Shown: positions 1-5,404 of the stretch, in pieces
Layout: every line of letters begins with the position of its first letter
Position numbering within the stretch: the first letter of the stretch is position 1
Assembly (NCBI GenBank): GCA_946480785.1
Contig: CAMLLD010000127.1
Coordinates: 1-9,901, forward strand
Reading direction: 5' to 3'
DNA: 9,901 nucleotides
DNA from: an uncultured Blastocatellia bacterium
GTDB taxonomy: Bacteria; Acidobacteriota; Blastocatellia; Pyrinomonadales; Pyrinomonadaceae
Program-made: the position numbers and the translations under genes
The notes under the pieces: generated by a model
What the model saw: the letters and a program-made list of their open reading frames with translations, nothing else
Database searches by the model: none
What the model was told of the DNA's origin: nothing

Positions 1-600
1 TCGTCCGTTACACCTCCTTCCGCTGCTCCCGCAACTACGACTCCGGCGCCAACAGTCGGACCGAAAAAAGCAGGAATGATCCGGATCGGGATCGTCACTG
101 TGAAGCCGGGTGCTGTCGCTGACAACATGAACGCGGGCAATCTCGCGGGCGCAGTGCAAACAACGCTTAGCGAGAAACTCAAAGCGCCGAACGTTGAAGC
201 CGTGCCCATTCAGGCAACAGTGCTCAACCAGATCGAAGCGGAAGCGCGACAAAAAGAGTGCGACTTCCTCGTCTACACGACCGTTACGCACAAGAAAGGC
301 GGCGGTGGTGGTTTTGGCAGCGTCTTCGGCAGCACAGCCGCACAGGTGGCAGGCAATACGATCGGTTACGGCAGCACGGCGGGCGCAATCGCCGCGAATG
401 CCGCCACAACAGCAGTCGTCACCGACGTCAAAGCGCGCGATGAACTAACAGTTGACGTGCGTTTGGAAAAACCCGGCGCGGGCTACCCGGCATTTAGCAA
501 GCAGTTCAAAGGCAAAGCGAAATCGGCCGGTGAAGACATCGTTACCGGACCCACGACGCAAGCTGCACAAGCTTTAATCGAGGCCGCCACGAAACAATAA
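1..600 (+). CDS. Hypothetical protein with Pro/Ala/Thr linker and glycine-rich insert (5' end outside window)
   Basis: I do not recognise this family. The frame is open from base 1, so the gene almost certainly begins upstream; the ATG at 76 has no clear ribosome binding site and the codons before it encode a Pro/Ala/Thr-rich linker, typical of a spacer between a signal or membrane segment and a folded domain. 199 residues are visible. Counting from the Met at 76, residues 1-70 look like an alpha/beta domain (IRIGIVTV strand, a helix, then CDFLVYTTVTHKK). Residues 75-112 are almost all Gly, Ala, Ser and Thr, starting with a run of five Gly, and resemble a glycine-zipper segment. A beta-rich part follows (DELTVDVRLE) and a C-terminal Ala-rich helix. 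An envelope-associated protein is a reasonable inference; no enzymatic motif is seen. A hairpin with a T-tract at 644-678 probably ends its transcript. Confidence 0.7.
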   Translation, partial: SSVTPPSAAPATTTPAPTVGPKKAGMIRIGIVTVKPGAVADNMNAGNLAGAVQTTLSEKLKAPNVEAVPIQATVLNQIEAEARQKECDFLVYTTVTHKKGGGGGFGSVFGSTAAQVAGNTIGYGSTAGAIAANAATTAVVTDVKARDELTVDVRLEKPGAGYPAFSKQFKGKAKSAGEDIVTGPTTQAAQALIEAATKQ

Positions 601-606
601 CACTCT

Positions 607-624
607 TATCCGTGTAATCTGTGG
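607..624. repeat. Short intergenic repeat, ATCCGTGT-type, copy 1
   Basis: The 25-bp gap between the convergent stops of the first gene and nth is mostly ATCCGTGTA followed by ATCTGTGG. This matches the repeat unit seen again at 2142-2163. On the other strand it reads as the CCACAGATTACACGGAT type of sequence that I recall from intergenic spacers of several environmental phyla. No function is known to me. Confidence 0.5.
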
Positions 625-625
625 C

Positions 626-1303
626 CTAACTACCAGGCATGACGCCCGTCTTCAAATACGAAGACGGGCACTGTTTTTCAACCACACATTCTTCACACTG
701 CGGATTGCGTGCTTTGCACGTTCTTCGCCCGTGAAAGATCATCAAGTGCGGAAACAGCACCCACTCTTTCTTCGGCACGATCTCGATCAGGTCGAGTTCA
801 ATCTTCTCCGCCGTTTTCTCTTGCGAGAAGTTGAGCCGGTGCGATAGCCGCATCACATGCGTGTCGACCACTACACCGGCTTTGACGCCAAACGCATTAC
901 CCAACACGACGTTCGCCGTCTTGCGCGCGACGCCTGGCAGCTCGAGTAACTCGTCCATCGTGTGCGGCACTTCCCCGCCGTACTTCTCGAGCAACACCCG
1001 CGCGGTCCCTTGCAGAGACTTCGTCTTGTTGCGAAAGAAGCCCGTCGAATGAATGTCTTTCTCCAACTCGCTCGGCGGCACTTTCAGATAGTCTTCGGGC
1101 TTCCGATACTTCCGAAAGAGATCCGCCGTCACGATGTTCACCCGCTCGTCGGTTGACTGAGCCGAGAGGATCGTCGCGACCAACAACTCAAACGCGTTCG
1201 AGTGATTGAGCGCCGTCTTCGCGTCCGGATACGCGCGCTTCAGGCGCCGAATCACGTCGCGCACGCGCTTCTTCAACTCGTCAGTCGTTTCGCGTTTGGC
1301 CAT
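626..1303 (-). CDS. nth: Endonuclease III (DNA glycosylase/AP lyase)
   Basis: Bifunctional base-excision repair enzyme that removes oxidised pyrimidines and cuts the abasic site by beta-elimination. At 225 aa it is close to the usual 210-220 aa. Visible hallmarks: LSAQSTD near residue 46, the helix-hairpin-helix ELPGVARKTA at 121-130 with the catalytic Lys at 128, the catalytic Asp at 147 in VVDTHVMRL, and a complete [4Fe-4S] loop C196-X6-C203-X2-C206-X5-C212. The 13 residues after the last cysteine are encoded across the hairpin that seems to terminate the convergent upstream gene. The ATG lies only 3 bp after the stop of the ABC permease gene, with a weak purine stretch before it, so translation is probably coupled to the permease. 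All key residues are present, so it should be active. Confidence 0.96.
   Translation of the reverse strand: MAKRETTDELKKRVRDVIRRLKRAYPDAKTALNHSNAFELLVATILSAQSTDERVNIVTADLFRKYRKPEDYLKVPPSELEKDIHSTGFFRNKTKSLQGTARVLLEKYGGEVPHTMDELLELPGVARKTANVVLGNAFGVKAGVVVDTHVMRLSHRLNFSQEKTAEKIELDLIEIVPKKEWVLFPHLMIFHGRRTCKARNPQCEECVVEKQCPSSYLKTGVMPGS
644..678 (+). terminator. Rho-independent terminator inside the 3' end of nth
   Basis: A perfect 10-bp inverted repeat (GCCCGTCTTC at 644-653, GAAGACGGGC at 660-669) with a 6-nt loop is followed four bases later by five T (674-678). The polarity fits termination of the plus-strand gene that stops at 600. The element lies wholly within the coding sequence of the convergent nth gene, whose last codons it supplies (CPSSYLKTG). 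There is no T-run on the minus-strand side, so it is one-directional. Confidence 0.65.
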
Positions 1304-1306
1304 CGA

Positions 1307-2131
1307 TCATCCCGTCCGCTTCAGTTTCCCGGTTCGCTTGGCCCACGCCTCGATGCGCACGAATGCCCAGAGACCGAGCGGCAACAGTATCGCTCCCATC
1401 AGTGCGAGCACCAGCAATTCGTGTGTGACTGCCGACAACGGAGCGCCGGCAAGATGTTCCGCCGTCGAGTTGCTGTTGTCCACGCCGAACAACTTGCGGC
1501 ACGCCGACAGTGTGTAGGTCGCCGGCGATATCTTCGAGAGTGGTTGCAACCAGCGAGGCAGCACCTCGATGTCATAATAAACTCCCGAAACTAACAGAAG
1601 CGAGCCCTGAAAGATGTGCGTCGCTTCTGCGCCGCGTTCCGCGCTCATCACTGGGAAAATCGCCGCGAACAGGCCCAGGCCCACGAATGCAACCGTGCTC
1701 ACGGCGAGCACGACCAGCACGCCGAAGAAGTTCACGCCGTGCAGGTTCAGGTTCGTGAAGAACATCAGGCCGACGAGCACGATCACGCTCGTCACGATGC
1801 TGTTCAAGAGCGAGAACAAACTCACACCGAGCAGATGAACCGCGCGCGAGACCGGCGCCATGAACGTGTACTCCAGCGTGCCTTCCCAACGCTCGTAAGC
1901 GATCGACATCGCGATCTCGTTGTAGAGCCACGAGAGATAGTTCCACAGCAACGCGCCTACCACGAGTTTCAGCGTGAGTTGATAATCGCCCTGTGCGACG
2001 CCGATCAGCGCCACTGTCGCCGAGGTCACGAGCGCGTAGAAGTTGAACACGATGACCCAGCCGATGTAGCGGCGTGTGATGTGATAACCGCGAAACAGGA
2101 AGGCCCACGTTTGTCGTAAAGTTGCTTCCAT
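1307..2131 (-). CDS. ABC-2 type transporter permease
   Basis: Integral inner-membrane subunit of an ABC exporter, 274 aa, about six hydrophobic segments (roughly residues 24-45, 54-76, 100-123, 133-160, 172-192 and 233-258). The loop ERWEGTLEYTFMAPVSR (80-96) between the second and third segments is the typical ABC-2 permease motif that contacts the ATPase. The start is supported by AGGAG six bases before the ATG. It sits 34 bp after the ATPase gene and 3 bp before nth, so the three genes should be co-transcribed. The C-terminal tail is short and basic. The substrate cannot be told from sequence: ABC-2 exporters of this size move drugs, polysaccharides or lipids. A two-gene ATPase plus permease unit implies a homodimer of each. 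Confidence 0.9.
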   Translation of the reverse strand: MEATLRQTWAFLFRGYHITRRYIGWVIVFNFYALVTSATVALIGVAQGDYQLTLKLVVGALLWNYLSWLYNEIAMSIAYERWEGTLEYTFMAPVSRAVHLLGVSLFSLLNSIVTSVIVLVGLMFFTNLNLHGVNFFGVLVVLAVSTVAFVGLGLFAAIFPVMSAERGAEATHIFQGSLLLVSGVYYDIEVLPRWLQPLSKISPATYTLSACRKLFGVDNSNSTAEHLAGAPLSAVTHELLVLALMGAILLPLGLWAFVRIEAWAKRTGKLKRTG

Positions 2132-2137
2132 AACTAT

Positions 2138-2142
2138 CTCCT
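2138..2142 (-). promoter_or_regulatory. Ribosome binding site of the ABC permease
   Basis: AGGAG on the minus strand, six bases before the ATG at 2131. It directly abuts, and shares a base or so with, the ATCCGTGT repeat at 2142-2163, so the repeat occupies almost the entire spacer between the two ABC genes. Confidence 0.7.
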
Positions 2143-2163
2143 ATCCGTGTTCATCCGTGTTCC
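2142..2163. repeat. Short intergenic repeat, ATCCGTGT-type, copy 2
   Basis: Two tandem units of ATCCGTGTTC (2143-2152 and 2153-2162) fill most of the spacer between the ABC ATPase stop (2166) and the permease ribosome binding site. The same unit occurs at 607-624. In the operon's own sense it reads GAACACGGAT repeated twice. It would be transcribed within the operon mRNA. Confidence 0.55.
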
Positions 2164-2165
2164 TT

Positions 2166-2963
2166 TTACTCTCCGACTGCGATCAGCTCCGCTTCTTCCA
2201 GTTCTTCACCGGTCAGCTTTATGAACGCGTCATCGAGCGTCGGAGCGCCGGAGAGCCTCTTCAACTGCGCGGCCGTGCCCTCCGCCACGAGCTTCCCATG
2301 TGCGAGAAAACCGATACGCGCACAGAGCCGTTCAGCCTCCGCCATGTCGTGCGTCGTCAACAGAATCGTCGTTCCTTCACGCGCTTGCAGGTCTTCGAGA
2401 AACGACTGCACGTCGCGCCGGCTCTTCGGATCAAGTCCCGTTGTCGGCTCGTCGAGCAGCAACAGTGGCGGATTGATCATCAACGCGCGCGCGATGCTGA
2501 TCTTCTGTTGCATACCGCGGCTCATCTCCTCGAGCGGCGTCGAAAACTTCGCGTTCTCCATGCCGAGCCGATCGAGAATGTCCATGACGCGCGCTTCCGC
2601 CGCGCGCATGTTCTGCCCGTAAAGCAACGCCGTGTAGAGCAGGTTTTCCCGTGCGGAAAGCTTCTTGTAGAACGCCGCGTCGACACTCACGCGTCCGATG
2701 ATCCGGCGCACTTCTTCCTGCTGCTCCGGCAGTTTCAACCCGAGCATCCGCACTTCACCGCTATCAGCGATCAGCAACGTCGAAAGAATGCGGATGAGGC
2801 TCGACTTACCCGAACCGTTCGGCCCGAGCAGACCATACGTTTCACCTTCCGCGACGCTGAACGAGACATCCTCGACGGCCCAGAGCTCGGTCGATTTGCG
2901 GAAACCGTTTCGTTTGCGGAAACACTTGCGCAGGTTGCGTACCTGAATAGCTTGCTTTTGCAT
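2166..2963 (-). CDS. ABC transporter ATP-binding protein (ABC-2 exporter)
   Basis: Cytoplasmic ATPase driving the exporter whose permease follows. I start it at the ATG at 2963 (265 aa) rather than a GTG 11 codons upstream, because GAGGTGA precedes that ATG at ideal spacing and family proteins begin with a sequence like IQVRNLRKCF. Motifs in order: Walker A GPNGSGKS (47-54), a signature variant MSRGM followed by QQK (147-153; usually LSGGQ), Walker B LLLLDEP (167-173) with catalytic Glu172, D-loop TTGLDP, and the switch His205 in TTHD. The Q-loop glutamine appears replaced: IGRVSVDAAFY puts Val94 where Gln is usual. Other ABC-2 exporters with a DERSFYWRL-type Q-loop show similar departures, so this is probably a subfamily trait. 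It is the first gene of an operon with the permease and nth. No substrate can be assigned. Confidence 0.93.
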   Translation of the reverse strand: MQKQAIQVRNLRKCFRKRNGFRKSTELWAVEDVSFSVAEGETYGLLGPNGSGKSSLIRILSTLLIADSGEVRMLGLKLPEQQEEVRRIIGRVSVDAAFYKKLSARENLLYTALLYGQNMRAAEARVMDILDRLGMENAKFSTPLEEMSRGMQQKISIARALMINPPLLLLDEPTTGLDPKSRRDVQSFLEDLQAREGTTILLTTHDMAEAERLCARIGFLAHGKLVAEGTAAQLKRLSGAPTLDDAFIKLTGEELEEAELIAVGE

Positions 2964-2965
2964 GA

Positions 2966-2972
2966 TCACCTC
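2966..2972 (-). promoter_or_regulatory. Ribosome binding site deciding the ABC ATPase start
   Basis: GAGGTGA on the minus strand, with five bases between its GAGG core and the ATG at 2963. It is the strongest Shine-Dalgarno match in the window and favours this ATG over the upstream GTG at 2996, which has no comparable sequence. Confidence 0.75.
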
Positions 2973-3083
2973 GCGAGTGGACGACAGCAGGTCCACTGAA
3001 AAACGTTTGGATTGTTTGGGAAAAGATAGGAGCGACCGGACGGACAGCGACCGCCTGCGGTTTAGCGCAAGCGAAGGAGCCCA

Positions 3084-3115
3084 ATTCCGGTCGCGCAGCT
3101 ATGCTGCGCGGGAAT
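3084..3115. repeat. GC-rich palindrome with bulged extended stem
   Basis: CGCGCAGC (3092-3099), loop TAT, GCTGCGCG (3103-3110) is a perfect 8-bp stem. Beyond a 3-base bulge (GGT, 3089-3091) the stem resumes as ATTCC (3084-3088) with GGAAT (3111-3115). No T-run follows on either strand, so it is not an intrinsic terminator. Its form resembles REP-type dispersed palindromes, but only one copy is in the window. In the ABC mRNA it would form part of the leader, immediately after the stop of the possible 14-codon ORF. Confidence 0.55.
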
Positions 3116-3240
3116 CAAGCCAGGTCAGGCCGCATTTTGAGGACGAGGAATACTTTCATCGTAATCACCTGTGTCGCAGAGACTAGCGGAAAGGTACGGA
3201 GTTTGGCAAGCAGAAGTTCCACCACCGTAAATAAACTTCA

Positions 3241-3269
3241 TTGACTTTTCCCGCCCGAGATGAAATAGT
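3241..3269 (+). promoter_or_regulatory. Candidate sigma-70-type promoter of the polyphenol oxidase
   Basis: TTGACT (3241-3246), a 17-bp spacer and AATAGT (3264-3269; four of six matches to TATAAT). It would give a leader of about 95-100 nt before the ATG at 3374. The -35 box is good and the -10 box mediocre, so this is a tentative call. Confidence 0.3.
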
Positions 3270-3357
3270 GCGCGCCGCTCTTTTAGCTTTTCTCACGAAC
3301 CCTCGGGTAGCTGACGCCTCGCAATTCGAACACCGCGTTCTCATCACATCTCTCACC

Positions 3358-3365
3358 GAGAGGAG
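3358..3365 (+). promoter_or_regulatory. Ribosome binding site of the polyphenol oxidase
   Basis: GAGAGGAG ends eight bases before the ATG at 3374. It fixes this start, which also places the twin-arginine motif at the expected distance from the N-terminus. Confidence 0.75.
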
Positions 3366-3373
3366 CCGACTCA

Positions 3374-4822
3374 ATGCAGGAATTTAATTGGTTTTCGCGC
3401 CGCGATTTTCTCAAAGGCCTCGGCCTGACCAGTCTCGCCGTAGCAACCGGCGCTTGCGAATCGTGCTACAACCAAATCAAAAATCGCCCGACGCGGCGCA
3501 ACATCGCGAACCTTGCCGCTAACGATCCGATCATTCAAACCTACAAAGACGCAGTCAGCGCCATGAAAGCGTTGCCGGCCGGCGACGGCCGCAATTGGAC
3601 CAAGCAGGCCGAGATCCATAACAACCATTGCGTGCACGGCAACTGGTGGTTCCTGCCGTGGCATCGTGCTTACCTGTTTTACTTCGAAGCCATCTGCCGC
3701 AAGCTAACCGGCAACAACAACTTCGCGCTTCCTTACTGGAATTGGACCACGACGCCGAGCATACCCGCGCCGTTCTGGGGCAACGGAAATCCGCTCTTCG
3801 ACAACACGCGCATCGCCACCCAGTCGAGCGTCGCGAGCTCATCAGTCGTCGGCGCGTCGAACATCAACAACAACGTTCTGAGCGAAACCAATTTCCTCCT
3901 CTTTGCGAGTGCGCAAGCCACAGCGCAAAACCAGAACATCAAGTACGGCGTGCTCGAAGGTGGACCACACAATTACATTCACGGCTTCGTCGGCGGCGAC
4001 ATGGGCAACTACATGTCGCCACTCGATCCCGTCTTCTGGTGTCATCACAACATGATTGAGTGTCTGTGGGTCGACTGGAACATCAACAAGGGAAACGCCA
4101 ACACCAACGATACGAACTGGAGCAATTTCAGCTTCAGCGATTTCGTCGACGCCGATGGCAATCCCGTGACGATTCAGGTCGCAACGACGTTGCTCATGCC
4201 GCTACTCAGTTATCAATTCGAGCCGTGTGCGCCGGGCGCAACGCTCACAACAAAAGACAGGGCCACCCTCGAGAAATTCCTGCGCGAGGGAGCGCCGCAC
4301 AAACTCGAGTTCACGCGACGATTCGAACTGCGTCAATCGCTCGATCTCGCCGTCGATAAACCCGCGGCGGCACGGCTGCAAATTCAACCCGACGCGTTGC
4401 GTTCGGTGCTCGACAACAACGCGCGGCAAAAAGCGGTGCTCACGATCGATGAGGTGCAAGCACCACCGAAACAGGACGTGTTTGTTCGCGTCTTCATCAA
4501 CAAACCAGATGCGTCCGCGTCCACGCCGATCGAGGATCCGCACTACGCGGGCAGCTTTGCGTTCTTCTGTTGCCAGGAACATCCTCACGAAGGCGCGGCA
4601 GCGGCAACGCCGGCAGCTACGCCAACACCGGCAGCAGCGACGAATCAGAAGCTCAGCTATTTCGTCGACGCAACGGCGACGGTGCAAAGGCTGAGTCAGG
4701 CCGGCTCGCTTTCAGCGGACACGCAGATCACGCTGGTGGCGGTGCCAATCGAGGAAGGGCGTCGCATCGAGACGCAGAAAGTGACGCTCGGCCGCGTGGA
4801 GCTCGCGACCGCTGCGTTTTGA
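3374..4822 (+). CDS. Tat-exported tyrosinase/polyphenol oxidase with plant-like C-terminal domains
   Basis: Type-3 copper oxidase (482 aa) expected to turn phenols or catechols into quinones. The N-terminus has SRRDFLKGLG (residues 8-17), a twin-arginine signal, so the enzyme should be exported folded and copper-loaded. Cys28 might be lipidated, but the lipobox is poor. CuA: His82, Cys86-Val-His88 (CXH, as in the Cys-His thioether of fungal enzymes and molluscan hemocyanins) and FLPWHRAY with His97. CuB: PHNYIH gives His199 and His203; DPVFWCHH gives His225. Asn200 after the first CuB His and Glu195 four residues before it match the waterkeeper pair linked to monophenolase activity. After CuB, NWSNFSFSDFVDADGN (248-263) resembles the DWL domain of plant enzymes, and 352-480 resembles their KFDV domain (KQDVFVRV at 366-373, YAGSF at 391-395), interrupted by FFCCQEHPH and an Ala/Thr/Pro linker (406-424). 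A lipoprotein gene follows 54 bp downstream. Confidence 0.93.
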   Translation: MQEFNWFSRRDFLKGLGLTSLAVATGACESCYNQIKNRPTRRNIANLAANDPIIQTYKDAVSAMKALPAGDGRNWTKQAEIHNNHCVHGNWWFLPWHRAYLFYFEAICRKLTGNNNFALPYWNWTTTPSIPAPFWGNGNPLFDNTRIATQSSVASSSVVGASNINNNVLSETNFLLFASAQATAQNQNIKYGVLEGGPHNYIHGFVGGDMGNYMSPLDPVFWCHHNMIECLWVDWNINKGNANTNDTNWSNFSFSDFVDADGNPVTIQVATTLLMPLLSYQFEPCAPGATLTTKDRATLEKFLREGAPHKLEFTRRFELRQSLDLAVDKPAAARLQIQPDALRSVLDNNARQKAVLTIDEVQAPPKQDVFVRVFINKPDASASTPIEDPHYAGSFAFFCCQEHPHEGAAAATPAATPTPAAATNQKLSYFVDATATVQRLSQAGSLSADTQITLVAVPIEEGRRIETQKVTLGRVELATAAF

Positions 4823-4864
4823 TCGGGCAACCATGAGCGGCCAGGACAGCACCTAGTCTGCAAT

Positions 4865-4870
4865 GGAAGG
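4865..4870 (+). promoter_or_regulatory. Ribosome binding site of the putative lipoprotein
   Basis: GGAAGG ends six bases before the ATG at 4877 and supports that start, which also begins a normal signal peptide. I see no promoter or terminator in the 54-bp gap after the oxidase gene, so co-transcription is likely. Confidence 0.6.
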
Positions 4871-4876
4871 TACGAG

Positions 4877-5404
4877 ATGAAACTGTTCCTGGCCGCATTA
4901 ACGATCTGGAGTTTGCCGTTATTCGGCATGAGTTGTGGGTCTGCGAACGTGCAAGTGCCCGCTTCGGAACCAACCCCGGAAACGATCACGTTGACGAGCC
5001 AACAACCAACCGGTTCGTTTCCGTTACAACCTGATCTACTCAAAAATCTACCCACTGGCGCCGAAGTGCCGCCAGTGTTTGCGGCGCTTCAAGTGGAGGT
5101 GACGAAGGTGGTTAACCCAAGCGCGAGGGGCGTTACCATTTTCGTTTATCTTTCTCGGCCAAACGAGAAACGCGACAACCCTGAGAAAATCGAAGTTGGC
5201 AGTTTCAGTTTGTACCCGGTGGATCGCCCCGGGAGGTTCACGCTTGACCCGAAGACTGCATTTCGTAAAGCGTCCGCCGCCAGCAACGACAACAACATCA
5301 AAGACTGGCGCCTGGTTTTTGAGCTCGAACAAAAACCTGAACAGGCGTCCTCGTCGCTCGAAGTAACAATTGCGAAGCCAATCTCGATTCTGACTAAGGG
5401 TTAA
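4877..5404 (+). CDS. Putative lipoprotein resembling the polyphenol oxidase C-terminal domain
   Basis: 175 aa with no family I can name with certainty. Residues 1-19 are a signal peptide (MKLF then a hydrophobic core) leading to Cys20 in FGMSC; this suggests a lipoprotein, though Gly at -3 is unusual for a lipobox and a plain secreted protein is possible. A Thr/Pro/Gln-rich linker (25-65) precedes a predicted beta-sandwich. By eye, 70-112 aligns with the end of the neighbouring oxidase: both have a strand like LQVEVTKV or VLTIDEV, then VTIFVYLSRPN or DVFVRVFINKP, and end in VGSF (107-110) or AGSF (392-395). NIKDWRLVFELE would match the later strands. I infer a stand-alone KFDV-like domain that may bind, shield or anchor the oxidase, or bind its copper. 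There is no copper ligand cluster in it. Its stop codon overlaps that of the convergent MFS gene. Confidence 0.75.
   Translation: MKLFLAALTIWSLPLFGMSCGSANVQVPASEPTPETITLTSQQPTGSFPLQPDLLKNLPTGAEVPPVFAALQVEVTKVVNPSARGVTIFVYLSRPNEKRDNPEKIEVGSFSLYPVDRPGRFTLDPKTAFRKASAASNDNNIKDWRLVFELEQKPEQASSSLEVTIAKPISILTKG

Larger units (their letters stand above)
2964..3373. other. Divergent intergenic region between the ABC operon and the polyphenol oxidase gene
   Basis: This 410-bp region holds the 5' signals for two divergent units. On the ABC side it contains GCGACCG twice with a 15-bp period (3032-3038, 3047-3053), the GC-rich palindrome at 3084-3115 and a possible 14-codon minus-strand ORF (3115-3159, MKVFLVLKMRPDLA) with AGGTGA five bases before its ATG. 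On the oxidase side it holds a candidate promoter at 3241-3269 and a strong ribosome binding site at 3358-3365. A 63-codon minus-strand frame (3183-3374) shows no recognisable features and I do not call it. I found no convincing minus-strand promoter for the ABC operon; a TTGCCA box near 3210 has no good partner hexamer. Confidence 0.5.

Noticed and set aside
2964..2996. GTG start 11 codons upstream for the ABC ATPase
   Set aside because: No ribosome binding site there, while GAGGTGA stands ideally before the ATG at 2963; the extra residues do not match the family.
2157..2999. 280-codon plus-strand ORF antisense to the ABC ATPase
   Set aside because: It mirrors a clear ATPase with all motifs; its translation is Arg/His/Gln-rich without domains, as expected from GC-rich antisense frames.
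3183..3374. 63-codon minus-strand ORF between the divergent operons
   Set aside because: It spans the oxidase promoter and ribosome binding site region, has an unremarkable Arg/Ser-rich translation and no ribosome binding site.
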